A stretch of 64,000 nt of DNA from Desulfosporosinus sp. (lineage in GTDB: Bacteria; Bacillota; Desulfitobacteriia; Desulfitobacteriales; Desulfitobacteriaceae). Location of the stretch: assembly GCA_003513495.1 (NCBI GenBank), contig DOPM01000057.1, positions 195,974 to 259,973 of the forward strand. The letters run 5' to 3'. The translations under genes were made by a program, and so were the position numbers. Below are positions 53,511 to 62,870 of the stretch, one piece after another. The notes under the pieces were generated by a model. It did not search any database. It had not been told where the DNA came from and saw nothing but the letters and a program-made list of their open reading frames with translations. Position 1 is the first letter of the stretch. Each line of letters opens with the position of its first letter.

Positions 53511-54881
53511 TTAGGAATCCAGTTCATCTAAAACGCCAAACTCTTCTTCAAACGGTCTAATATTCTTGTTACCCCAAATAAAGTAGTAGGCGATAGCAAT
53601 GACATAAACAAGTGCTGCCCATTTTAAAGCGGGAACACTTGATATAAAGACACTAATCGTCAGAAAAATACCCGTAATAAAGCTAATGACTGGGACCACT
53701 GGATAGGATACTTTAAAGGGTCGTTTTAGATTGGGTTCTTTTGATCGTAAGATAAACAGGCTGATTAAGCTAAGCATATATAGGGCTACAGAACCAATAA
53801 CTGCTATAGTAATAACGATCGCTGTCTGTCCCGTGAGAACGACACCCAGTCCAACGATTCCAGGAACTAACAATGCCCATACTGGAGTATGACGTTTAGG
53901 GTCGACGTAAGCCAAAAATTTAGGCAAATACCCCGTCCGAGCCATCGCATAAGTTTGACGAGAATAACCCACGATAATCCCATGCAGAGAAGCAATTAAG
54001 CCGAACAAACCAATGATATTGACTAAAATAACGATAAAGGCAGTATCGCCAAAGACTTGGGCTAAAGCAATGGGCAAAGGAAAATCCACTGCTGAGACTA
54101 AGTTGTAATCTGCAATACCTGCCGTTAGGAAAAGGGTTAAGAAGGCCATGATCATTAAGGTGCCCATACCACTCAAGAAACCTTTTGGGATATCTTTTTG
54201 TGGATTCACCATTTCTTCGGCAGCCATAGCTCCGCCTTCAATAGCGAGATAGAACCAGATTGCAAAAGGAACAGCTGCCATAACTCCTTTCATACCGAAA
54301 GGAAGGAGCGGCTCTGCCATAACTCTTGTCATCGAAAAGTGAGGAGCCGCAGCAACCCAGAAAATAACTAAACCAACAAGGGCAATAATGGTAACCACTA
54401 ACTCTACCATGGCAGAGGTTCTCATTCCTAAGTAGTTCACAAAGATAAAAAATAAGAAAGCGGCAACAGATGCAGTCAAGGTTGGGACGGAGGGAATGAG
54501 AAAGTTAATATACCCACCGACAGCCAAAGCAATAGCTGGAGGAGCAAACACAAACTCAATCAAACAGCTAATACCATTCATATACCCCCAAAATGGACCC
54601 ATAGCTCTACGCGCATAAGCCGAAGGACCGCCAGCATGAGGGATTGCCGTTGCCAGCTCAGAGTAAGACAAAATAAAGGTTACATAAAAGATCGTGACTG
54701 GAATTAAGGCTAGGGCTAATCCCATAGGCCCACCTGCCCCGAATCCATAGCTCCAGCCAAAATAGTTTCCCGAGATGACTAAGCCTACTGCGAGTGCCCA
54801 TAAATGAATTGGTTTAAGTACTCTGGATAAATGTACATTTCCATCTGTTCCGGGAGTCACTAGTTTAGTCTCCGTTGTCAC
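53511..54881 (-). CDS. eat: Ethanolamine permease (APC superfamily)
   Basis: The 456-residue protein has about 12 membrane segments. It resembles the proton-coupled ethanolamine permease of the amino acid-polyamine family (GNYFGWSYGFGAGGPMG, PHAGGPSAYARRAMGP, EGGAMAAEEMVNPQKDIPKGF). It takes the place of EutH, which is absent. GTG at 54879-54881 has AAAGGAGG eight bases upstream; an in-frame start 12 codons earlier lies across that site. It is the first gene after the EutV-type leader. Confidence 0.9.
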   Translation of the reverse strand: MTTETKLVTPGTDGNVHLSRVLKPIHLWALAVGLVISGNYFGWSYGFGAGGPMGLALALIPVTIFYVTFILSYSELATAIPHAGGPSAYARRAMGPFWGYMNGISCLIEFVFAPPAIALAVGGYINFLIPSVPTLTASVAAFLFFIFVNYLGMRTSAMVELVVTIIALVGLVIFWVAAAPHFSMTRVMAEPLLPFGMKGVMAAVPFAIWFYLAIEGGAMAAEEMVNPQKDIPKGFLSGMGTLMIMAFLTLFLTAGIADYNLVSAVDFPLPIALAQVFGDTAFIVILVNIIGLFGLIASLHGIIVGYSRQTYAMARTGYLPKFLAYVDPKRHTPVWALLVPGIVGLGVVLTGQTAIVITIAVIGSVALYMLSLISLFILRSKEPNLKRPFKVSYPVVPVISFITGIFLTISVFISSVPALKWAALVYVIAIAYYFIWGNKNIRPFEEEFGVLDELDS

Positions 54882-54976
54882 ACAAAAAACCTCCTTTAAT
54901 ATTATGGGATGAGACACTTAATACCGACAAGGGCATATCAACGTTTTGTCCTTATTTCTCCTTTCTTAACTTTTAG

Positions 54977-55035
54977 AAAAAAATAATGCCCTTTATCACA
55001 CCCCGAAAATCCAGGATGTGATAAAGGGCATTATT
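54977..55035 (-). terminator. 19-bp leader terminator before the eut structural genes
   Basis: On the minus strand AATAATGCCCTTTATCACA (55035-55017) pairs with TGTGATAAAGGGCATTATT (55000-54982) and is followed by a T-run. It stands between eutV and the permease gene, where EutV-controlled antitermination is expected. Confidence 0.9.
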
Positions 55036-55079
55036 GCCCGCTATTCCTTTGTATAAACTAACGTCTCTGCAAGGCAGAG
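55026..55079 (-). promoter_or_regulatory. Candidate EutV (ANTAR) antiterminator hairpins
   Basis: Two hairpins precede the terminator: CTCTGC/GCAGAG (55065-55079) and GGGC-AATAAT-GCCC (55026-55039). The second uses bases of the terminator's 5' arm, so the two are mutually exclusive. Its hexaloop has the A at position 1 required by ANTAR proteins but A instead of G at position 4, so the match is imperfect. Confidence 0.45.
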
Positions 55080-55165
55080 CTATTCTTCATCTATAATACA
55101 ATAATTCGCGGTCTTATAGCTTTTTCCTTCTTTTTAAGCATCGTTATTATAAATTTTTAAACATC

Positions 55166-55744
55166 TTAAAGTCCCTTTGTTACACTGTTTACAATCTGAG
55201 CAGCTAGTTTAATAACAGTTATTCGAAGATCCATTGCCTGATGAATTAGTAATTGGTGAGCTTCATAATCACTAATTCCCTCACGAGTTGCTAGGATAGC
55301 CTTAGCTCGGGAAATTAGTTTTTGACTATGCAACTCTTGCTGAGTCGTTTTTAATTTAAAGCGGACGTCTTGCATCTCTCTCCAACGCGCATAAGCAATT
55401 TGTATGGCTGGCAAAAGATCTTCTTCAGTAATTGGTTTTACAAGGTAGCCATACACACTTACTTTCTCTGCCCGATTAATAAGTTTTGACTGACTGTACG
55501 CGGTAAGCAATAAAACAGGAATATTCATGGAGTGTAAACATTTTGCTACTTCCAATCCATCAATTCCCGGCATCATCACATCGAGGATTGCTAAATCTGG
55601 AGCAAACGATTTAGCCAATTCAACCGCTTTCAGCCCATTGTTTGCTTCAGCACAAACAATATGTCCAGCCCCTTGCAACATTTCTTTGATGTCCAAACGA
55701 ATTAATGCCTCATCATCCGCAACTAAGATGGATAGCTCGCTCAT
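55166..55744 (-). CDS. eutV: EutV response regulator with ANTAR RNA-binding domain
   Basis: The 192-residue protein has a receiver domain with ADDE, the phospho-Asp in LAILDVMMPG, LTAYS and LVKPI. A coiled coil follows, then a C-terminal ANTAR domain (RAKAILATREGISDYEAHQLLIHQAMDLR). Phosphorylated EutV binds paired hairpins in nascent RNA and stops terminator formation. It overlaps eutW by four bases. Confidence 0.93.
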   Translation of the reverse strand: MSELSILVADDEALIRLDIKEMLQGAGHIVCAEANNGLKAVELAKSFAPDLAILDVMMPGIDGLEVAKCLHSMNIPVLLLTAYSQSKLINRAEKVSVYGYLVKPITEEDLLPAIQIAYARWREMQDVRFKLKTTQQELHSQKLISRAKAILATREGISDYEAHQLLIHQAMDLRITVIKLAAQIVNSVTKGL

Positions 55745-57177
55745 AACTGTCCCTCCGAACTATGTTTTGGAAAGTATACCGTTACAATCGTCATTCCTTC
55801 AATACGTTCCATTCTGAACTCTCCACCTAATTGATCTCCCACTAGTGAATCAACAATCTGCAATCCCAAGCGTCGTTGTTTCACTTGATCAAAAGGAACC
55901 TCTAGTTCCGGTCCGTTATCTCTTATTGTAAGGGATATGGTTCCTCTTTTTTCTGTAATTGATAAGATGATAAGAGCGTTATCTAAATTACGAATTCCAT
56001 GTTTAAAACTATTGGTCAATAGTTCATTAATGACTAAAGCTAAAGGGACAGCTTGACTGCTTGGTAAGAGAAGCGTTTGGCCTTCGACACGAGCATCAAT
56101 GTTCTGCTCAGGTGGCATCGAACCTTCTAATAAAGCACTTAGGATACGCTGAGAAAGCGCTTTCAAATCAATAGAGTCACAGTTTTGACAGGCGAAAACG
56201 TCATGGACCATTGCAATAGATATAATTCGATTAATGCTTGCCGAAAACTCCGCTTTTACAACCTCTAAATCCGACCGCCTCATCTGTAAACGTAGTAAAG
56301 CCGCAACATTTTGAAGGTTGTTCTTAACACGATGATGAATTTCCCGGATTACCGTACTCTTAGCATTTAGTTCCTGCTCTTTTCGACGAAGGTCAGTTAT
56401 ATCTCTAAAAGATATAACACAACCACTTAAATCTCCATATGTGACTAAGGGATACGCCTGAAAGAGGTAACTTTTATTAAGAATACAAAACTCGGCCGGA
56501 TTTTCAAGATTATCTAGTAGTTCGTTTAATGAAGAACAATTAAACATTGTAAACAAAAAGTCTTGCCCAAGAGCCTCAAAGCCATGATACTCTTGATAAA
56601 TCTTAGCTGCTTTTTTATTTACATAGGTAATTTTGCTATATTTGTTTAAGACAAATATTCCATTTCCAACCCAATTTTCAAACTGTGCGCCTGTCATTGA
56701 CAAATTCATTAAAGTATTACTTAGTCGTTCGGCCGTTTGAGTCAAAAACTCTACTTGCTCTTCTTGCCGTAATTCTTCTGAAATATCCCGTTCCATTATC
56801 AGAGTACCTATTACGTCCTCTGCAGAATTGCGAATAGCAACGACAGTCTGGGCGATGGGAATCCCCTCTTGGCTTACACCTCGTACATTACGACTGGTTT
56901 CACCAGTTTTTAAGGTTCGATAAACTGCAGGCTCACTAGTAGCTAAGGCTAATTCACCAACGACATTATGACGATATAAGGACCTATTCTTGGGGCTGGC
57001 CCACGCCAATACTACGGCATCTACCCCGTCTTTCAGAGGTGCATCAATAAAAATGTCTGTCCCTGTCATTTCGGCAGTATGCGGGATCTGTAAAGCCATT
57101 GTTTCCAATATCTTAATTTCTTCTTCAGTAAGGCTTGTGTATTTAATACATAAACCTTTAACCGTTGCGCAATTCAT
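55741..57177 (-). CDS. eutW: EutW sensor histidine kinase
   Basis: The 478-residue soluble kinase has an N-terminal EutW-type ethanolamine-sensing domain, a PAS domain (about 165-265) and a HisKA_2 module with IREIHHRVKNNLQNVAALLRLQ. A HATPase domain follows with NELLTNSFKHG, DNGPELE and RRLGLQIV. It phosphorylates EutV. GGAGGAG precedes the ATG, which lies 20 bases inside eutP. Confidence 0.93.
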   Translation of the reverse strand: MNCATVKGLCIKYTSLTEEEIKILETMALQIPHTAEMTGTDIFIDAPLKDGVDAVVLAWASPKNRSLYRHNVVGELALATSEPAVYRTLKTGETSRNVRGVSQEGIPIAQTVVAIRNSAEDVIGTLIMERDISEELRQEEQVEFLTQTAERLSNTLMNLSMTGAQFENWVGNGIFVLNKYSKITYVNKKAAKIYQEYHGFEALGQDFLFTMFNCSSLNELLDNLENPAEFCILNKSYLFQAYPLVTYGDLSGCVISFRDITDLRRKEQELNAKSTVIREIHHRVKNNLQNVAALLRLQMRRSDLEVVKAEFSASINRIISIAMVHDVFACQNCDSIDLKALSQRILSALLEGSMPPEQNIDARVEGQTLLLPSSQAVPLALVINELLTNSFKHGIRNLDNALIILSITEKRGTISLTIRDNGPELEVPFDQVKQRRLGLQIVDSLVGDQLGGEFRMERIEGMTIVTVYFPKHSSEGQL

Positions 57178-57607
57178 TCAACTCCTCCAATCGCATTCGC
57201 AAAGGAGCAACTCCTTCCCCATTCATGACGGACATTGTATAAAAAGGCTCTTCTATTCCAGCATAATTCAAAAACGAATGAGCTTGTATTATATTGGCTT
57301 TTGGCAAATCAACTTTAGTGATAATTCCAATAACAGGTTTGCGGAAAACCTTTGAGAATTTGGGAGGATAAAATGTCCTTTGCTTCGTAGCATCTTGAAG
57401 TGCCCAAATTTCTGAAACCTGATGGCTTGTATCAATTAAGACATGATAAAAGCGCGGAATCTCAAGATATTCACCCGGACAATCAATAAAGGTGTGAGAA
57501 AAATCTAGCATCTGTGTTTTTTGATAGCTGACTTGCTCATTCATAAGCATTTGCTTCAAAGAGGTTTTGCCAGCACCAATTCCCCCAATTAAAAGTATTC
57601 TACCCAT
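57158..57607 (-). CDS. eutP: EutP P-loop protein
   Basis: The 149-residue GTPase-like protein has a P-loop GGIGAGKTSL (8-17), the switch DCPGEYLE, and TKVDL for nucleotide specificity. In Salmonella EutP shows acetate kinase activity. It starts directly at the end of eutS. Confidence 0.92.
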   Translation of the reverse strand: MGRILLIGGIGAGKTSLKQMLMNEQVSYQKTQMLDFSHTFIDCPGEYLEIPRFYHVLIDTSHQVSEIWALQDATKQRTFYPPKFSKVFRKPVIGIITKVDLPKANIIQAHSFLNYAGIEEPFYTMSVMNGEGVAPLRMRLEELNELRNG

Positions 57608-57945
57608 TAACTTCTCGTCACCTCAGCCGCTGAAAACCCTAAAATGTTAACAAGGGTACTTACGGCAGCCCGTAAGGCAGCTTCAACACTGGAAACATCC
57701 CCTGTAATGACCAGAGAACCAGTGAAGCGATCTAAAAACCCAAGTTGAATATCCCCGGCTTTGCTTGCAGCATCAGCTGCAATAATAGCTGCCTCGCTGG
57801 GCGTAATCGTCATAATCCCAATGGCACCTGTAGTTACGATCCCTAATCGTTCGTGAATATCTCCTTGTGGATTCGGGATAATATGAGCCATTGTCACTTG
57901 TTTGCCCGGTACGTATTCCTGGATCACACGCTGTTTTTCCTCCAA
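57607..57945 (-). CDS. eutS: EutS shell protein
   Basis: The BMC protein of 112 residues has the circularly permuted EutS/PduU features VIQEYVPGKQVTMAHII, GAIGIMTITPSEAAIIAADAASKA, LGFLDRFTGSLVITGDVSSVEAAL. TTG at 57943-57945 with GGAGG eight bases upstream gives the usual family length; the ATG 15 bases earlier overlaps the ribosome site. It is first in the eutSPWV unit. Confidence 0.92.
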   Translation of the reverse strand: MEEKQRVIQEYVPGKQVTMAHIIPNPQGDIHERLGIVTTGAIGIMTITPSEAAIIAADAASKAGDIQLGFLDRFTGSLVITGDVSSVEAALRAAVSTLVNILGFSAAEVTRS

Positions 57946-58023
57946 GTTTAACACCTCCATTTCTATACTTTCAAAATAATAAGTTAATGAATAATATTTC
58001 GTCGAAACTTGTCAAAGTCCTTC

Positions 58024-59934
58024 TTATTTATATCCCGCTACTTTAAAGTAATTTTTTCGAATGACGAGATCTGAGATATCGATTCCTTTGATATGGTGTT
58101 CAAATTCAGTACTATTCTCTGCGTCTCCCATGTATTGCCGGTTGGCTAACACTGCGAAATCCTTTTTGGTATTTAGCAAATTTCGTCCAAACACTGTATT
58201 ACTGTAACGTTCTTCATTAATACCCATCAGATAGGCAATCGTGGGCATTGTATCAATTTGTCCACCTGTGGTCGGAATCTCTCGTCCGTTCATTCCCTTA
58301 TGGAAGATTATAAGAGGAATTCGTTTACTGTCATCGAGCCACCAGCTTTCTTGGGGCTGAATTTTTTGAACTTCATCATTATAGTATTTGTGAACTCCTG
58401 TATGATCCCCATAGATTACAACCACTGTATTATTCAGAACCCCGCTTTTTTCAAGTGATTCCAAAAAAATGCCGATTTGCTCGTCGGTATAACGAATACT
58501 TTGAAAGTATCCTCCGAGCTTCGTCTTATCAAGGTCTTCACTAAGAATAAGTGATCGATATTTTTCTGGTAAGTCAAAGGGGTTGTGACTTGTTAAAGTA
58601 ACCATAAAATCATAGAAGGGCTGCTTCTGTTCTGGTATAATAGTTGCTATTTGTTTAAAGTAGCTTCCGTCAGAAATTCCCAAACCAATCTTCTCTTCTG
58701 TGTTAAAACTGGCTTCATCCATTGTCTTTTCAAATCCCATGGCCTTCAGGGCTGGCATCCAATTCCAATAAGATCCTTTATCAGGGTGAATAGCTAGGGT
58801 ATTATACCCATCCTCCCTTAAAATCTTAGGTAATGAATTATAAGAATTATTAGGGAAACGAAAAAAGGTCGAACCGGTTCGTATGGGATAAACCGAAGTA
58901 TTAGCCATTAAATCCGCATCTGAGCTTGAGCCATTATGCACTTGTTCATAAAAATTGGAAAAGTATAAACTATTATCTAATAGCTTATTAAGATTTGGAG
59001 TGATTTCCTGACCGTCAATTTTTTGGTTTATAACCGATGTTTCGAGAGACTCTACTTGAATCATAATAAGATTTTGGCCCTTAAAAATACCCTCATATTC
59101 ATTGGACGGCAATTTCTCTTTGTTTTCAATAAGCCAATTTTTAATCAGTTCTTTTTCCTCAGAAGTTATTTTTGCGTCCTTACTATCTTTGAAATAGTTA
59201 TAAATGTCAAAAGCGTGGTACCCTAGGGGTGAAAGATTAGACATGGTCTGATTCGGAGACCATGCGACCCTGAACAGCATCTCATGGCCGTTTCCTTTTA
59301 GGTCCATTTGAACATGCTGATAATAAATATACGAGACTGAAAAAATCAAAAGAATTATCGAGGTGTAAATAGCTCTTTGTGTCTTGAGATATACGGTCTT
59401 ATACTTCAAACCTATAACTAAAAAGAATAGCAGGTCAAGGACAAACAACAGATCAACTTTACGCAACATTGATATTATACTGCTAGACAGATTGTCCAAA
59501 TTAGTTGTTTGTCCGATCAAATATGGAGTAACAAAGCTACTATAGCCGCGATAATACATTAAATCTATAATAAGAAGCAGAGAAAATATACTATTGCAAA
59601 AAAACAGAAACCAAAGCCGGTTCCTGCCCTTAGACATAAAGGCTAAACTCAGTACTATAACACTGAAGAAAATATAGATATCTATAGGGGGTGAAGAGCT
59701 AAAACTGTAAAATGCTTTCACAAGACTAAATCTCGTCGCATTATCATTATTAATAAGTCCTATAAAGAGAATAGACTTAACTAACATTGCCAAAGTTGTA
59801 AATACATACCCGATGTCTGTAAGCCCTAATACAGATACGAAAGAATGTAACCCTCTAAATAGATTTCGTCGATGATAAACCGGTTTACTTAATTTCCTAT
59901 TGATATTTGCGAACTCATTTTCTAAACGAGCCAA
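58024..59934 (-). CDS. LtaS-family membrane sulfatase/phosphoglycerol transferase
   Basis: The 636-residue protein has five N-terminal membrane segments and an extracellular sulfatase-fold domain. That domain has IMIQVESLE-type opening, NGSSSDADLMANTSVYP, the YGDHTGVHK metal site and PLIIFHKG. The family makes lipoteichoic acid or transfers phosphoglycerol. In aligned LtaS proteins the nucleophile is Thr in a GKTSD motif; here that position is Ser. Start is TTG. Promoter not clear. Confidence 0.88.
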   Translation of the reverse strand: MARLENEFANINRKLSKPVYHRRNLFRGLHSFVSVLGLTDIGYVFTTLAMLVKSILFIGLINNDNATRFSLVKAFYSFSSSPPIDIYIFFSVIVLSLAFMSKGRNRLWFLFFCNSIFSLLLIIDLMYYRGYSSFVTPYLIGQTTNLDNLSSSIISMLRKVDLLFVLDLLFFLVIGLKYKTVYLKTQRAIYTSIILLIFSVSYIYYQHVQMDLKGNGHEMLFRVAWSPNQTMSNLSPLGYHAFDIYNYFKDSKDAKITSEEKELIKNWLIENKEKLPSNEYEGIFKGQNLIMIQVESLETSVINQKIDGQEITPNLNKLLDNSLYFSNFYEQVHNGSSSDADLMANTSVYPIRTGSTFFRFPNNSYNSLPKILREDGYNTLAIHPDKGSYWNWMPALKAMGFEKTMDEASFNTEEKIGLGISDGSYFKQIATIIPEQKQPFYDFMVTLTSHNPFDLPEKYRSLILSEDLDKTKLGGYFQSIRYTDEQIGIFLESLEKSGVLNNTVVVIYGDHTGVHKYYNDEVQKIQPQESWWLDDSKRIPLIIFHKGMNGREIPTTGGQIDTMPTIAYLMGINEERYSNTVFGRNLLNTKKDFAVLANRQYMGDAENSTEFEHHIKGIDISDLVIRKNYFKVAGYK

Positions 59935-60092
59935 AATCCACCATTCCTCTACGAGAATATTATTAACTTTATTTTATTCGACAAAAATCTCATCTTCCCT
60001 TTAAAATAAGTTGGAGGGCTAAATTATATATGCAGCTAATTATTGGATAATGAAGAATGAAACCTTATTTATAAAAACCACGGAATAATCGC

Positions 60093-61236
60093 CTACTTTA
60101 TGTCGGCAAGGTTATTAACTCCTACCAGAACATCCTCCTGCAAAATTTGCTGCATTTTTTCGGGCTCTTCAAACAATGGACTGTGCGCTGATAGTTCAAA
60201 CGTGTAAAATCCTTTAATAGGCGCCTGTAGTTCCTCAAAATAATCCTGTGCCAAAGAATAAGATACCGTATAATCATATATGCCATGTATAAAATAAACA
60301 GGAATATCCAACCCCTGCACCTTCTTAGTTAAATCTGTTGCAACCAGCTTTCTCCATAAATCGTAGGTTTTTGTAGTTAAGAATTTGCCACGCCATATGT
60401 TTATCTTTTCGCTTAGGGTATACTCATTGTGCAGCATTATAGGTAAAAAGACACCACTGATTACAGATTTCATATTATGCGTAGTACCAATGCCAAGCTT
60501 GTGCATTGGCGCGTCACGCATAGTATAGTATGAAGGCAGGTTTATCTCATTAATAGAGTATTTCTCAAACTTTTGTAACATACTTTTGTCCCCAAGCCTG
60601 CTAAACTGTTCAATCATATAGTTGTATGCCAACTTTTCTGACTCGAGCTGATTTGAAATCTGAGCCACGGCAATATAGGCCTTGTAGAACTCTGGGGCCC
60701 GTGCCGCCGCTTGGATACCAATAAAGGATCCCCCCGAATGCCCCATGAGGTAAATCTTTTCCTGTCCAAAGCGCTTGCGAAGGTATTTGTCACTTCCAGG
60801 GTGTCTGATATCAATTGCTCAAAGGTCATTGTCTCGGGCAGAATATCAGAACTGTAGGAAAGTCCGGCACCTCGCTGCTCCCACCAGCAGACAGTAAAGT
60901 CGTTCTCAAGAACTAAAGGATATTTTCGACTAACCGCATATTCGGGCATACCAGGACCCCAATGCAAGAAAAGTATTACAGGCTTAGTTTTATCCTTACC
61001 CTTGATAAACATCCCCTGCCCCACCCCATTGATATTGACAAAGATTTTTTCTGAAATGCTACCTGCCAAAGGCCTTCCGTTTTCATCTAAGAAAGGTTCA
61101 ACTTTTCCAGGACTAGATGCCAGCAGTACTCCCACAAGAATAAACATACAAACAAGTAAACAGCAGGTATGATCAGCATACTACGTGCCACCCCTCGCCC
61201 AAACGATTTAACTGAAATCGTTTTTATAGTTGTCAT
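60093..61236 (-). pseudogene. Frameshifted alpha/beta hydrolase (proline iminopeptidase-like)
   Basis: Three frames together give one protein. An ATG at 61234-61236 after GGAGGAG opens a membrane anchor (SMLIIPAVYLFVC). A shift near 61147 leads into FILVGVLLASSPGK and the core with LFLHWGPGMPEY and WWEQRGAGLSYS. A second shift, equal to one missing base near 60786, leads into LRKRFGQEKIYLMGHSGGSFIG and the end, with the catalytic-His region SAHSPLFEEP. Two independent shifts favour decay over sequencing error. The expected HGGPG is HWGPG here. Confidence 0.8.
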
Positions 61237-61485
61237 TTTACTCCTCCATATATAGCCAAAAGAATGTATTTTATTACAAATTCACCCAAGTTATTAACTA
61301 AATAACCTTTCTATATTTTTCTCATATATCCTTCAACCATATCTAAGTGCCAATATAAAAAACTAGTGACTGTTGGAAAGACGACAAGAACCTCTCTCAT
61401 TTGTTCTCGGAATTTAAAAGGAGCTGCCTTTTCATGAATGTCCTCAGACTTCATTATGAGACAAGCCCCTTGTAATACTTTTTTA

Positions 61486-61881
61486 CTAAGCGATACTTCC
61501 TCCCATTTGGATGGCTGCACCTTCTCTACCCGTTGACCCACCAAAGAAGACTGTAAGAAATGTCCCTAAATAAACAATCGGTCCCATTCTCCTTAGTACC
61601 TTAGCTTTTCCATGGATTCCATCTATAATCAGGTTATTTCCTTTAGCAGCATCATTTCCAGAGTTCATACCATACTTCATATATATATAGCCTATTGCTA
61701 TGCCTCCTAGAGGGAGAAAAAAAATTAGCCAAAAGTTTGCTTGTCGAACATCTCCAAGGAAATCGTTGGTCGTCAAAAGGAAGGCCGTTATTGAGCCTAT
61801 GGTTACACCGATAACCCCTCCCCAAACTATCCATTTAAAAAGGATAACTATGAATGTTTTATACTTTTGCAATACATCCAT
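61486..61881 (-). pseudogene. Truncated ClC-type chloride channel
   Basis: The 131 residues match the start of ClC channel/transporter proteins: three hydrophobic segments and the selectivity-filter motif GGSTGREGAAIQMGG. It stops at GGSIA, less than a third of the normal length. Downstream to 61311 an unrelated short frame (KFREQMREVLVVFPTVTSFLYW...) continues on the same strand. This suggests a deletion joined two gene remnants. Confidence 0.75.
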
Positions 61882-61891
61882 TCTTTCTGCC

Positions 61892-62503
61892 TCATTTCAA
61901 GTGTTCTGGTGGACCTTTTAAATGTTCCTTATTTTTAACTTCTGTAAATAGGTTATCGGATACATTTGGATCAGTAACTGGTGTTCGGATAGGTACACTA
62001 GGCATGTTTGCTTGAAGCATCGATATTAACACCTGGATATCCTCTTTAGTAGCGTATTGCTTTTCAGGTTTTAGCATGTACCCCAATTGACCGTTTGCTT
62101 CTATCGTGGCCCATTGTAAATCACCGATATTATGAAGGCCTAGCTGTCTGATTCTTAGTTCTAAAGTATCAACCGTTAAACGTAATTTTTTGATATTTCT
62201 TTGATTAATCGTACCGTTTTCAACCACTATAATTGCTTTGCCGTAAAAAAAGCTTTCAAGGGTGTCAAATTTTACGACCATATACTCAATAACAATCAGC
62301 AAAAGTACAAGAATAAATGTTATTACCATAGTAATCCAAATATTTCTTTCGCTCACTGGCTGAATAATTAATGATCCAACAGCAACCATCATTACTGTCT
62401 GAGCAACCGTCAGTTGTGAAATTGATTTTCTTCCAGCTAAGCGTAGAATAAGTACTCCACCAATTACAATGACGCTGGCTTTCCATATAAAACTGAAATC
62501 CAA
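61892..62503 (-). CDS. DUF421 (YetF-type) membrane protein
   Basis: The 203-residue protein has three N-terminal membrane segments with RLAGRKSISQLTVAQTVMMVAVGSLI and a soluble C-terminal domain with IIVVENGTINQRNIKKLRLT. This is the YetF/YdfR family, linked to spore-membrane functions in Bacillus; the biochemical role is unknown. It lies just upstream of the ClC remnant on the same strand. Confidence 0.85.
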   Translation of the reverse strand: MDFSFIWKASVIVIGGVLILRLAGRKSISQLTVAQTVMMVAVGSLIIQPVSERNIWITMVITFILVLLLIVIEYMVVKFDTLESFFYGKAIIVVENGTINQRNIKKLRLTVDTLELRIRQLGLHNIGDLQWATIEANGQLGYMLKPEKQYATKEDIQVLISMLQANMPSVPIRTPVTDPNVSDNLFTEVKNKEHLKGPPEHLK

Positions 62504-62814
62504 ATCTAATTCCTCCTTACAAAGCTGCAGTCAAAGTTAATATCTTAGTTTCAACAAGTTGAGAAGATGTACACAATATAGAAGTATCCTGAAGCGGCTA
62601 TTACTACTAGGTTTTACGGGAATGCAGTAGATCTCTTCATCATACTTGCCCTTATTATTATAAATTTTATCCGAATATATACTCATTGTAGTGTTTTCTG
62701 TATAAATTGCATTCTTCTCAAAGCAGCATTCCGATATGGAGTAATTGTCCAAAGAATAAAAAACACCTGCCATTTTTTTGGTTCAGTGATATTAACTACT
62801 CTACGGAGCGTTTA

Positions 62815-62843
62815 TTGAAAAATTACCTATTAGCAATTATATT
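62815..62843 (+). promoter_or_regulatory. Sigma-A promoter of the XRE-desulfoferrodoxin gene
   Basis: TTGAAA (62815-62820) and TATATT (62838-62843) are separated by 17 bases and end 27 bases before the start codon. The gap 62504-62814 shows nothing else I can support. Confidence 0.65.
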
Positions 62844-62870
62844 TTAGTCATAGACAAGGAGGTAACTGCT

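Noticed and set aside
61311..61454. 47-codon frame after the ClC remnant
   Set aside because: It starts at an ATG without a clear ribosome site and matches no family I know; more likely the tail of another broken gene.
62537..62773. 78-codon minus-strand frame upstream of the DUF421 gene
   Set aside because: No ribosome site before the start, low-complexity-like composition and no recognised family; treated as chance.
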